A stretch of DNA of 64,000 bases from Fidelibacterota bacterium (GTDB lineage: Bacteria > Pseudomonadota > Alphaproteobacteria > Rhodospirillales > Rhodospirillaceae): NCBI GenBank assembly GCA_947476275.1, contig CANJPQ010000021.1:1-64000 (forward strand), written 5' to 3'. A program made the translations under genes and the position numbers. Under the pieces are notes generated by a model. The model was not told the DNA's origin. It did no database searches and was given only the letters and a program-made list of their open reading frames with translations. Positions 36,620-46,375 of this stretch are shown here, piece by piece; positions within the stretch are counted from its first letter, which is position 1, and each line of letters starts with the position of its first letter.

Positions 36620-36919
36620 ATGGCCGCCTACCAAGTCGCGATCGTGAAGATCACCAACCCGACGCCGGGCTTCAAAGAGTATGTGAAGAAAGCGGCCGAG
36701 CTCACCGCCAAAGCGGGCGCGACCTACGTCGTGCGCGGCCCGGCCGATGAAGTGCCCGAAGGCGATGTGCTCAAGGGCGTTTCCGTGATCGTCACCAAGT
36801 GGCCGTCTCTGGAAGCGGCGAAGGCATTCTATCATTCTGCGGAATACCAGGCGATCGTGCCCTTGCGCGACGGCTCCGGCGTGTACGACCTCGGCATCTA
36901 TCCGGAAGCGCCGGTGTAG
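36620..36919 (+). CDS. DUF1330 family protein
   Basis: 99 residues, one dimeric alpha/beta-barrel unit: MAAYQVAIVKITNP, GATYVVRGPADEVPEGDVLKG, VIVTKWPSLEAAKAFYHSAEYQ and PLRDGSGVYDLGIY. It is a divergent relative of both halves of the gene at 34558. The 14-base gap to the racemase-like gene and 42 bases to the FAH gene indicate one operon, so it may act on or bind the same metabolite. The function is unknown. Confidence 0.82.
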   Translation: MAAYQVAIVKITNPTPGFKEYVKKAAELTAKAGATYVVRGPADEVPEGDVLKGVSVIVTKWPSLEAAKAFYHSAEYQAIVPLRDGSGVYDLGIYPEAPV

Positions 36920-36961
36920 TCTGAAGGCAGGACAGACGCGACGATGGACGGAAGGAGCTCC

Positions 36962-37807
36962 ATGCCCGAAGACATGAAGTTCGTCTCTTACGAATACAAT
37001 CACGGCCCGTCGTTCGGTGCCGTGGTGGGCGCGGACATCGTCGATCTGTCCGATGCGGGCTCGTCCTTGCGCGCGGTGCTGGCCAGCGGGCCGCTGTCGA
37101 ATCTGCGCGCGGTGGTGGAAAAGCGCAAACCCACCGTCGCGCTCGATCACGTCGTGCTCCATCAGGTCGTACCCGATGCCGCGCGCATCATCTGTGTCGG
37201 CCGTAACTACCGCGACCACGCGGAAGAAATGGGCGGCGGCGTCCCGGCCGATCCGAATCTGTTCATCCGCACCACCAAATCCCTCGTCGGCCACGAACAG
37301 TCCGTGGTCTGCCCGAAGGCCTCGGCGCAATACGACTTCGAGGGCGAACTCGCGGTGGTGATGGGTCGCGGCGGTCGCCACATCCCGGTCGACCGCGCGC
37401 TGAGCTATGTCGCGGGCTACACATGCTTCCTCGACGGCAGCGTGCGCGATTTCCAGAAGCACTCTTTCACCGCCGGCAAGAACTTCGATTCCTCCGGTGC
37501 CTGCGGTCCGTGGCTTGTGCCCGCCTCGCAAGTGGCCGACCCGCAAGCACTCACGCTCACCACACGCCTCAACGGCGAGATCGTGCAGAAGGCCTCCACG
37601 TCGGAGATGATCCTCTCCGTCGCGAAAATCATCTCTTACATCTCCATCTTCACGCATCTCGAGCCCGGCGATGTGATCGCCACGGGCACGCCGGCCGGCG
37701 TCGGCGCGGGCCGCAAGCCGCCGCTGTGGATGAAGTCCGGCGACCGCATCGAGGTGGAGATCTCAAGCGTCGGCACGCTCGCCAATACGGTTATCCCGGA
37801 GCGCTGA
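36962..37807 (+). CDS. fumarylacetoacetate hydrolase family protein
   Basis: 281 residues. The metal-dependent FAH fold is shown by RIICVGRNYRDHAEEMG, the Glu metal ligands in DFEGELAVVMG, HSFTAGKNFDSSGACGPWLV and the TGTPAGVGAG loop. Family members hydrolyse or decarboxylate acylpyruvates, 2-oxo-hept-3-ene dioates or related products of aromatic breakdown. The ATG at 36962 follows GGAAGGAG closely; 36974 is an alternative. It is followed after 4 bases by the ABC importer genes, linking uptake to breakdown. Confidence 0.88.
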   Translation: MPEDMKFVSYEYNHGPSFGAVVGADIVDLSDAGSSLRAVLASGPLSNLRAVVEKRKPTVALDHVVLHQVVPDAARIICVGRNYRDHAEEMGGGVPADPNLFIRTTKSLVGHEQSVVCPKASAQYDFEGELAVVMGRGGRHIPVDRALSYVAGYTCFLDGSVRDFQKHSFTAGKNFDSSGACGPWLVPASQVADPQALTLTTRLNGEIVQKASTSEMILSVAKIISYISIFTHLEPGDVIATGTPAGVGAGRKPPLWMKSGDRIEVEISSVGTLANTVIPER

Positions 37808-37811
37808 TCCC

Positions 37812-39350
37812 GTGCGTCTGCCGCGACGCAGCTTCATCGCGCTCGCGGCCGCTGCGACGCCCTTGCGATCTGCGCGCGCCGCCCGCGACCTGCGCGTGGT
37901 GACGCCGGGATTGCCCATCGTGCTCGACCCCCACCTGGCGCTGACGCCATTGGATCGCGCCGTGGCGGCGGAAACGTTCCTCGGCCTGGTCGCGCGCGAC
38001 GGCGCGCCCGCGCTGGCCGAAAGCTGGACGGTCTCGCCCGACGGCATCACCTACACCTTCGCGCTCCGTGCCGATGCGCGTTGGTCCGACGGATCGAAGA
38101 TCACCTCACAGGACGTCGTCTTCTCGTTCCAGCGCGCGCTCAACCCTGCAACCGCGGCCCCATTCGCCGGACTGCTGGGCCGCATTGTCGGTGCGACGCC
38201 GGGGAAGAGCGGCACCAAGACAGCGCTCGGCGTGCAGGCGGTGGACCGCGAGACCGTGCGCATCGCGCTCACGATGCGCGGGGCGCGATTCATCGAGGCC
38301 CTTGCCCATCCGGTTGCCGCTGTTGTGCCACGGGCCATTCTCTCCCGCGCCGGCACGCCGTGGCTAACGGCACCGCGGCCGGTGTGTTCAGGGCCGTTCA
38401 TTCCGGTGGAGCAGGGCGCCCGGCTGGAGCGCAATCCGAACGCTGTGCTGCCCGCGGTCGCGGACAGCGTGCGGTTCGAGTCTGTCGACAGCTTTGAAGC
38501 CGCGGTGGAACGCATCCGCGCCGGTGCCGCCGACCTTGCGCTTGGCTTCGCGCCCGAGCCGGTGTCGGATCGGACCCTACAGCGCAGCTTGCGCATCGAT
38601 CGCGGTCAAGCGGTCGCCTTCGTGGCGGTGAACCTGTCGCGCCCCAAACTCGGCACGCGTGAGATCCGCCACGCGCTTGGCATGCTGATCGACCGCGACC
38701 GGTTGATACGCACCTTGCGAATTTCGAATGCGATAGCGTCCTACGCGCCCGTCCCGCCGGACGTGAAAACAGCGCCCGAAGCACATCCGGCGCCCTATCA
38801 CCAGATCGGCGCGGACGACCGGCGCGTCATCGCCCAGGTGCTGCTGCAGGAGGAGAACATCACCCCGCAGCAGCCGGCGACCCTCCGATTCCTGCAAGCA
38901 CCCGGTCGCGTGAATGCCGCGATCTCCGGTTTCTTGAACGAGGGTTGGGCAAAGGCCGGTGTGCAGCTGGATGTGCAGGCGCGGGCCGGCGGCGACTACC
39001 TGAACGCTTTGATGGCCGGCGACTACGATCTGGCCCTCGTGACATCCCACGAGATCGGCACGACCGCGTGGCCCTATCTTGCGCCGTTCACCAAGGCTGC
39101 CGGTCCCGACAACCTCCCGCACTACACCGAGGACGACTTCGAGACCCATATGGAGACTGCCGCGATCTCGCTCGATGCCAACGGCGTGTCGGTCGCCATC
39201 GGCAACGCCGAGGGCGTGCTCGCCGAAGACCAGATCGTGATGCCCTTGTTTGCCTTCCGGCCGGGCCACCCTGTCGGCGGTGGGGTCGGCGGGTGGGAGT
39301 CCAACGCCACGGGCATTCACCCGTTGCGTCTGATCGTGCCACGCTCTTAA
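37812..39350 (+). CDS. ABC transporter substrate-binding protein, peptide/oligopeptide family 5
   Basis: 512 residues. The signal sequence MRLPRRSFIALAAAATP has a twin-arginine motif. Family-5 features follow: LVARDGAPALAESWTVSPDGITYTFALRADARWSDGSKITSQDVVFSFQRAL and IRHALGMLIDRDRLI. It binds peptides, nickel chelates or other amide-containing small molecules in the periplasm for the permeases encoded next. The start is GTG at 37812. The substrate is unknown, but the FAH-like and racemase-like genes upstream suggest an organic acid conjugate. Confidence 0.9.
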   Translation: MRLPRRSFIALAAAATPLRSARAARDLRVVTPGLPIVLDPHLALTPLDRAVAAETFLGLVARDGAPALAESWTVSPDGITYTFALRADARWSDGSKITSQDVVFSFQRALNPATAAPFAGLLGRIVGATPGKSGTKTALGVQAVDRETVRIALTMRGARFIEALAHPVAAVVPRAILSRAGTPWLTAPRPVCSGPFIPVEQGARLERNPNAVLPAVADSVRFESVDSFEAAVERIRAGAADLALGFAPEPVSDRTLQRSLRIDRGQAVAFVAVNLSRPKLGTREIRHALGMLIDRDRLIRTLRISNAIASYAPVPPDVKTAPEAHPAPYHQIGADDRRVIAQVLLQEENITPQQPATLRFLQAPGRVNAAISGFLNEGWAKAGVQLDVQARAGGDYLNALMAGDYDLALVTSHEIGTTAWPYLAPFTKAAGPDNLPHYTEDDFETHMETAAISLDANGVSVAIGNAEGVLAEDQIVMPLFAFRPGHPVGGGVGGWESNATGIHPLRLIVPRS

Positions 39351-39359
39351 GGTCGCGCC

Positions 39360-40295
39360 ATGGGACCTTATGTGTTGCGCCGGCTGTTGATCGCGATCCC
39401 GACCCTGTGGGCGATCATCACCGTCTGCTTCTTCCTTATGCGGCTCGCCCCCGGCGGTCCGTTCGATGCCGAGGCGCCGGTGGCGCCCGAAGTGCTCGCG
39501 AACCTGCGCGCGCGCTACAACCTCGATGAGCCGCTCTTCACGCAGTACTGGCATTACCTCGGCGGCCTCCTGCAAGGGGATTTCGGCCCGTCGTTCAAGT
39601 ACAAGGACTTCTCAGTCACCGAGCTGATCGCGCAAGGCCTTCCGGTCAGCGCGCAGAACGGCCTCTGCGCCGCGATCCTTGCGGTGCTGTTCGGCATCCC
39701 GCTCGGCATCGCCGCGGCGCTGAAGCAGAACTCCGGCCGCGATCACGCGGTGATGGGCGTCGCCATGGTGGGGATCGTGATTCCCACCTTCGTCACGGCG
39801 CATCTTCTTCTGCTGATCTTCGGCGTGTGGTTGAAGGACACGGCCTTCCACTTGCCAGCCGGCACATGGAACGGCGGCGCGCTGCCCAACCGGATTCTGC
39901 CGGTGATCTGCTTGGCGTTGCCGTTCGTGGCCGTGATCGCCCGCATCATGCGCGGCAGCATGATCGAAGCGATGCGCACAAACTATGTCCGCACCGCGCG
40001 GGCGAAGGGATTGCCGTTCCGCAAGGTCGTGATGCATCACGCCTTGAAGACCGCGCTGACGCCGGTGGTGACCTATCTCGGCCCCGCGATCGCGTTCCTG
40101 CTCACGGGCTCGATGGTCATCGAGACCGTGTTCCAACTCCCCGGCATCGGCCGCTATTTCGTGCAAGGTGCGCTCAATCGCGACTACACGCTTGTCATGG
40201 GCGTCACCATCATCTCCGCCGCGCTCATCATTTTCGCCAACCTGATCGTCGACGTGATCTACGGCGTTCTAGATCCCCGAGTCCGGTATGAGTAG
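39360..40295 (+). CDS. ABC transporter permease, DppB/OppB type
   Basis: 311 residues with six helices. The N-terminus MGPYVLRRLLIAIPTLWAIITVCFFLMRLAPGGPFD is diagnostic of DppB/OppB, and the EAA loop MRTNYVRTARAKGLPFRKVVMHHAL contacts the ATPase. It ends 6 bases before the second permease. Confidence 0.93.
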   Translation: MGPYVLRRLLIAIPTLWAIITVCFFLMRLAPGGPFDAEAPVAPEVLANLRARYNLDEPLFTQYWHYLGGLLQGDFGPSFKYKDFSVTELIAQGLPVSAQNGLCAAILAVLFGIPLGIAAALKQNSGRDHAVMGVAMVGIVIPTFVTAHLLLLIFGVWLKDTAFHLPAGTWNGGALPNRILPVICLALPFVAVIARIMRGSMIEAMRTNYVRTARAKGLPFRKVVMHHALKTALTPVVTYLGPAIAFLLTGSMVIETVFQLPGIGRYFVQGALNRDYTLVMGVTIISAALIIFANLIVDVIYGVLDPRVRYE

Positions 40296-40301
40296 TGCGC
40301 T

Positions 40302-41218
40302 ATGAGTGAGGCCACGCGTCCCGGATTGAACCTGCGCTCGCCCCACGGCGAGGCGCTCACCGCCGTGGAAGGACGCAGCCTGTGGCAGGATGCGCGCCGA
40401 CGCCTGTTCGCCAATCGCGCCGCGGTGCTCAGCCTCATTGTCATCGCGGTCATTGCGTTCGTCTCCATCGTTGGGCCCGAGCTCGCGCCCTGGACCTACG
40501 ATCAGATCGATTGGGACCATGTCGAGGCGACGCCGCCGAGCCTGGAGACCAAGCACTACTTCGGCACCGACACCGTCGGCCGCGACCTGCTGGCGCGCAC
40601 GCTATTCGGCGGCCGCGTGTCGCTCACCGTCGGCCTGCTCGCAACCCTGGTCGCATTGGTCATCGGCGTGACCGTGGGTGCCGTGGCGGGCTATCTCGGC
40701 GGCAAGGTCGATCAGCTGCTGATGCGCTTCGTCGATCTGATGTACGCGGTGCCGCTCACTTTCTTTGTGATCATCTTGATGGTCCTGTTCGGGCGGAACT
40801 TCATCTTGATGTTCCTGGCGATCGGCTGCGTCGAATGGCTGACCATGGCGCGCATTGTTCGCGGCCAGACGCTGGCCCTGAAGCAGAAGGAATTCATGGA
40901 AGCGGCCCGTGCCGCCGGCGGGTCGAGCTGGTCGATCATCCTGCGCCACGTCATGCCCAATGTGCTGGGTGTCGTGGTCGTCTACGTCACGCTCACCATC
41001 CCGCAAGTAATCCTGTTGGAAAGCTTCCTGTCGTTCCTCGGCCTCGGTGTGCAGGAACCGATGACCAGCTGGGGCATGCTGATCAGCGAAGGCGCGCAGG
41101 AGATGGAAGCCAATCCGCGCACGCTCATCATCCCGGCGGCCTTCCTGACCATCGCGCTATTCTGCTTCAACTTCCTGGGCGACGGATTGCGCGATGCGCT
41201 CGATCCGAAGGATCGTTG

Positions 41219-41219
<1 letters not shown>
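40302..41219 (+). CDS. ABC transporter permease, DppC/OppC type
   Basis: 305 residues. A 30-residue cytoplasmic head with LWQDARRRLFANRAAVLSLI precedes six helices. FGTDTVGRDLLARTLFGGRVSLTVGLLAT and the EAA loop EFMEAARAAGGSSWSIILRHVMPN are typical, and the end GDGLRDALDPKDR is the family C-terminus. Its stop overlaps the next start (TGATG). Confidence 0.93.
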
Positions 41220-42183
<964 letters not shown>

Positions 42184-42187
<4 letters not shown>

Positions 42188-43164
42188 CGCTCCTGTCCGT
42201 GCGCGATCTCAAGGTGCATTTCCCGGTAAAGGTCGGCGGCGTGTTCGGCCACAGCGTGCCGCTCAAAGCGGTGGACGGCGTCAGCTTCGATCTCGCGGCC
42301 GGCGAGACACTCGGCATCGTCGGCGAGTCGGGCTGCGGCAAGTCCACCCTCGGCCGCGCCATCCTGCACCTGCTGCCGCCCACGGCGGGAACGGTGGCGT
42401 GGCTCGGTAAGGATATCCCGCCCAGCGCCGTGCATGAGATGCGCCGCGAGATGCAGGTGGTGTTCCAGGACCCGCTCGCCAGCCTCGATCCGCGCATGAC
42501 CGCCGGCGATATCATCGCCGAGCCGTTACGCAACTATCACAGCGATCTCGGTCGCGCGGAGATCACCGCCCGCGTGCAGGACATGATGGCCAAGGTCGGC
42601 CTGCTGCCGGGCATGATCAACCGCTATCCGCATGAGTTCTCCGGCGGCCAGTGCCAGCGCATCGGCATCGCCCGCGCCATGATTCTGCGCCCCAAGCTCG
42701 TGGTGTGCGACGAGCCCGTGAGCGCGCTCGACGTCTCGATCCGCGCCCAGGTCGTGAATCTGCTGATGTCCCTGCAGCAGGAATTCGGCCTATCGCTGAT
42801 CTTCATCAGTCACGACCTGTCCGTCGTGCGCCACATCTCCCATCGGGTGATGGTGCTCTACCTCGGGCGCATCATGGAACTCGCGGATCGTGATTCGCTC
42901 TACGCCGCACCGCGGCATCCCTATACCCAGGCGCTGATCGCCGCGGTGCCGATTCCGGATCCCGACAAAGAACGCGCCAAGCGCCGCATTATCCTGACGG
43001 GCGACCCGCCGTCGCCGCTCAATCCGCCGTCCGGCTGCGTGTTCCGCACCCGCTGCCCGCACGCCACGGCAATTTGTTCGCAGGCCGTGCCGCCGCTGGA
43101 TTCCGCTGGCCCCGGTCACGCGGTGGCGTGCCACAATTGGCCTGAGATCGCCGCTTCGCTATAA
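42184..43164 (+). CDS. ABC transporter ATP-binding protein, DppF/OppF type
   Basis: 326 residues, start GTG at 42184 inside the previous stop. Walker [14 protein letters not shown]-loop [12 protein letters not shown], signature [15 protein letters not shown], Walker [15 protein letters not shown] and the ending [16 protein letters not shown] are clear. It is the second ATPase of the importer; the five genes 37812-43164 form a complete Opp/Dpp-type system. Confidence 0.93.
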
Positions 43165-43195
43165 CCATCGAGCCTTTTTGTCGTTCGAGGACTTC

Positions 43196-43543
43196 ATGAC
43201 CGATCCCGCGCCGTACTACAGCTGTCACGTGTTCGCCTGCACCAACATCCGGCCGAAGGATCACCCGCGCGGGTCGTGCGCGCGCAAGGGCTCCGAGCAG
43301 CTGCGCGACTTCATGAAGACCACGGCGAAAGAGATGGGCCTGAAGGGCGTGCGCGTGAATTCCGCCGGCTGTCTCGACCGCTGCGAGCTCGGGCCGACCA
43401 TGGTGATCTATCCCGAAGGCGTGTGGTACCGCTACGACACGGAAGCGGATCTGAAAGAGATTCTGGAAACCCACGTCCGCGACGGCGGGCGCGTTACGCG
43501 CCTGATGTTGAGGCCGGGCGACGATCCGCCGAAGGCGAAGTAA
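43196..43543 (+). CDS. thioredoxin-like [2Fe-2S] ferredoxin
   Basis: 115 residues. Cysteines in CHVFACTNIRPKDHPRGSCARKG and NSAGCLDRCELGPTMVIYPEGVWY fit the thioredoxin-like ferredoxin fold that binds one [2Fe-2S] cluster. Such proteins are electron carriers, often near hydrogenase, cobalamin or nitrogen genes. The ATG at 43196 follows GAGG at 43187-43190; an upstream TTG gives six unconvincing extra residues. It is 31 bases downstream of the ABC operon and may be read through. Confidence 0.87.
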   Translation: MTDPAPYYSCHVFACTNIRPKDHPRGSCARKGSEQLRDFMKTTAKEMGLKGVRVNSAGCLDRCELGPTMVIYPEGVWYRYDTEADLKEILETHVRDGGRVTRLMLRPGDDPPKAK

Positions 43544-43549
43544 TTCCGC

Positions 43550-44761
43550 TCAGGTGATCGCTTCGCTCTCGCGCCACATGGCGACGAGGGAGGAGTTCAT
43601 GAGGAATGCTTTGTGCCGGACCGGGTCTTCCGCGGTCTTGCGCAATTCGTCGAAGCGCTTATTCGCGGCCTCGGGATCTTTGGCCTGCAGCGTTTCCTTG
43701 TTCTGGATCGACTGGGCCTGCACGTATTTCTGCGCCAGCGGCCGGCGTTGTCGGTCGTAGCGGTCGAACACGCTGACGTCGGCCTCGCCGCGGGTGACTT
43801 GGATGATCTTGCGGGCAAGATTCACGCCGTCCTGAATCCCGGAGTTCATGCCCATCCCGCCGAGCGGATTGTTGATATGCGCGCTGTCGCCGGCCAGGAA
43901 CACGCGCCCGTGGCTGAAGCTGGACGCCACACGCTGATGCACGTTGTACAGGTTCTTGTGCACGATCGGCGTGTCCTTGGCGTAGGGCAGGATCTCCGCG
44001 AAACGCTCGTGGATCCACTTATCTGTGGTGCATTCCTCGTCGCTCTCGCCCGCCATGATCGGCAGCAACGTGCGCCACATGCCTTTGCCATCGGGGCCGG
44101 GGATCTTGAACACCGACGACCAACGCTCTGAATCCGCAATGTAGTTGCGGTACTTGAAGCGGTCCGCCGCCTCGAAATCGAACAAGGTCGCGACGATCAT
44201 GAAGCGTTCTTCGTAGGTGAAGCCCGGGAAGTCGATGCCGCAGACCTTGCGGGCGAAGCTGCGCCCGCCGTCGCAGGCGACGAGATACGCGCCCTTCCAA
44301 TCATGTTTGGCGCCGTCCGGCGTCTCGGTGACGAGACGCACGCCGTTGCCGTCCTGGGTCAGTTCGACGGCATTGTGCAGGCGGTGCAGTTTGAAATGCG
44401 GGAACGCCTTCGCCGCTTCCAGCGCGATCGCCACGGTCTTGTGCTGTTCCAACTGCACCGCATAGGGGTGATTGGTCTCGCCGGCGAGCCGGTCGAAATC
44501 GAATTCAGCGAAGATCTCGTTGGTGCGGCGATAGCGATATTGGAAATATCGCGCCACGATGGATTGCCGAACGATCTCGTCGCTCAAGCCGATCGTATCA
44601 AGCACATCGAGCGTCGAGGCGTGCGTCGTGGCAGCGCGATGGGCGGTCGGCGTCTCGGCGAGTGCCTCCAAGACGGTCACGGGAATGCCCGCCTGCGCCA
44701 GCGCAAGGCCCGTGATGCTGCCGACTGGGCCGGCCCCAATGATCAACACGCCGTTCGACAT
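43550..44761 (-). CDS. FAD-dependent monooxygenase (aromatic-ring hydroxylase, PheA/TfdB type)
   Basis: 403 residues. The FAD motif VLIIGAGPVGSITGLALAQAGIPVTVLE, the DG-like LVACDGGRSFARKVCGIDF and the GD motif VFLAGDSAHINNPLGGMGMNSGIQDGVNLARKI are all present. The enzyme hydroxylates an aromatic or similar substrate using NAD(P)H and O2. It lacks the C-terminal thioredoxin-like domain of phenol hydroxylase. ATG 44761 follows AAAGAAAG on the minus strand. An FAD-linked oxidase and acyl-CoA synthetase upstream on the same strand suggest a small catabolic or biosynthetic route. Confidence 0.87.
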   Translation of the reverse strand: MSNGVLIIGAGPVGSITGLALAQAGIPVTVLEALAETPTAHRAATTHASTLDVLDTIGLSDEIVRQSIVARYFQYRYRRTNEIFAEFDFDRLAGETNHPYAVQLEQHKTVAIALEAAKAFPHFKLHRLHNAVELTQDGNGVRLVTETPDGAKHDWKGAYLVACDGGRSFARKVCGIDFPGFTYEERFMIVATLFDFEAADRFKYRNYIADSERWSSVFKIPGPDGKGMWRTLLPIMAGESDEECTTDKWIHERFAEILPYAKDTPIVHKNLYNVHQRVASSFSHGRVFLAGDSAHINNPLGGMGMNSGIQDGVNLARKIIQVTRGEADVSVFDRYDRQRRPLAQKYVQAQSIQNKETLQAKDPEAANKRFDELRKTAEDPVRHKAFLMNSSLVAMWRESEAIT

Positions 44762-44780
44762 CTTGCGACTTTCTTTCTTT

Positions 44781-44830
44781 GGAGCGTGATCTCTTCCGAA
44801 AACCGGTTCCCACTTTTCGGGATCACGCTC
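44781..44830 (-). repeat. intergenic repeat family copy 1 (two-tier hairpin)
   Basis: On the minus strand the core GAAAAGTGGGAACCGGTTTTC lies inside an inner 7-bp stem CCGAAAA/TTTTCGG. An outer perfect 10-bp stem GAGCGTGATC/GATCACGCTC (44782-44791 with 44821-44830) surrounds it. It is related to the elements at 49820 and 60303. It overlaps the end of the FAD-linked oxidase gene. Confidence 0.75.
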
Positions 44831-46319
44831 AGTTCTCTTCCAACAAGTTCTGGGGAAACTCCGCAAATTTGCGGATGGCTTTCGCCGCCGGCGCCGCACC
44901 CAGTTGCAGCACGCCGGGGTTCATCAGACCGCGCGGGTCGAGCGCTCGTTTCACCGTCTCCGCCATGGCCCGCGCCGCCGACGACAGGCCGCTCGTATAA
45001 GGGTAGAGGCGCCCCATTTGCAAATGTGTTGCGCCGAACGCGTCCCACAATCCGATGAGATCGCGTCGCAGCCGCAATGCATCTTCCCGCCCGGACGGAT
45101 CCGACCAGGAAATGACCGGCGCCAGCAGGAACGCGTTGCCCACAGTGCCCGTGAGGCAGCAATGGCGGATGCCGCGTTTGGCAATCACCTCATGATGGCG
45201 CAGGAAGTATTCGTCCGTGACCGCGACGATGGTGCTGGCCTTGGAGAACGGGAACAGGCCATGCAGTGAAACGTGGTGCTCGCCCGCCGCGGCGAACAAA
45301 AGCCCGGCGGCGCGGAACGGATTGGCTCGCACCAACTGCGGGATGGCGTTGGGCAATTCCTTCAGCGCGATCGGTAACATCAAGCGCCGCACGCGGCCGA
45401 GCTTGGTTTCCGCCTCTCGCTCCGTCGTCGCTTCCACGGCCACGTGCAACGAAAACCCGCCGCGCAAGGTTTGGCGATGTCCCACCGTCAGTCGTTCATT
45501 CGCGCGCGCGACCCACTCCGGCGACGGATCGTGCGCGAAGGTCACGCCTTCGAGGAATTTATGCCCGCGCGCGGCCAGCGCGTCGTTGCTCTCCGGGTCG
45601 AGGCCCCACTGCTCGGCGACGATATGTTCGCGCGCCAACGCCACATGGGCCTCGGCGATGTCCTCGAACCGCTCGAACGCAAACGACGCATAGGCTTCCG
45701 CCGCGGGCAGCGGGATTAGCGGCATCGTCACGCGTGCCTTCACACCGAAGGCGCCGCTGTCCCCCAGGAACAGGCCGGTGAAGTCCGGGCCGAAGTGACG
45801 GAAGAACGGCGCGCGGCCCTCGCCGGCCGCCGCACCTGTCTGCACCAGGCTGCCGTCCGCCAACACCACGTCGAGGCTCAGCACATGGTCGGCGGCGGTG
45901 CCGTAGGCGCCGGACCCGAAGAACCAGCTGTTGCCACTGGCGGACGCACCAATTGACGCCGCGCCGTCAGCGAGCGGCCCATAGAACGGCGTGCGCAGCC
46001 CCAGCGGCGTCAGCGCGCTGCGCAGTTCGCCCCAACTGCATCCGGCCTCCACGGTGACGGTGCGGTCGGGCTCGTTGATCTCGATCACGCGGTTGAGATC
46101 GGACAGATCGAGGATCGCCACCGCACCGGCGATATCCCCGGTCTCCGCCGCGCCGTCGCGTCCGCTGCGGGGCACGATGGCGACGCCGAGGTCGGTCAAA
46201 AGCTTCACCGCGCGGCAAAGGTCGTCCACCGTCGCCGGGCGTACGGTCAGGGCTGCGCCCGCGATCACGCGGTCGGATCCGAAAAGATTGGTCAGGATGG
46301 CTGCGGCTGCGTCGGACAT
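44829..46319 (-). CDS. FAD-linked oxidase (PCMH/FAD_binding_4 type)
   Basis: 496 residues. The PCMH-type FAD domain is shown by VRPATVDDLCRAVKLLTDLGVAIVPRSG, ILDLSDLNRVIEINEPDRTVTVEAGCSWGELRSAL and the Gly-rich GAASIGASASGNSWFFGSGAYGTAADHVLSLDVVLADGS. The C-terminal half contains HHEVIAKRG and the cap ending YPYTSGLSSAARAM...RALDPRGLMNPGVL. Related enzymes are glycolate/D-lactate dehydrogenases and 4-cresol-type oxidases; substrate unknown. It lies upstream of the monooxygenase. Confidence 0.87.
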   Translation of the reverse strand: MSDAAAAILTNLFGSDRVIAGAALTVRPATVDDLCRAVKLLTDLGVAIVPRSGRDGAAETGDIAGAVAILDLSDLNRVIEINEPDRTVTVEAGCSWGELRSALTPLGLRTPFYGPLADGAASIGASASGNSWFFGSGAYGTAADHVLSLDVVLADGSLVQTGAAAGEGRAPFFRHFGPDFTGLFLGDSGAFGVKARVTMPLIPLPAAEAYASFAFERFEDIAEAHVALAREHIVAEQWGLDPESNDALAARGHKFLEGVTFAHDPSPEWVARANERLTVGHRQTLRGGFSLHVAVEATTEREAETKLGRVRRLMLPIALKELPNAIPQLVRANPFRAAGLLFAAAGEHHVSLHGLFPFSKASTIVAVTDEYFLRHHEVIAKRGIRHCCLTGTVGNAFLLAPVISWSDPSGREDALRLRRDLIGLWDAFGATHLQMGRLYPYTSGLSSAARAMAETVKRALDPRGLMNPGVLQLGAAPAAKAIRKFAEFPQNLLEEN

Positions 46320-46375
46320 AAGTCAGGCATAGACCGTTTGCCCTGCGCCGATCAACGCCACGGTTGGGCGCCGGC

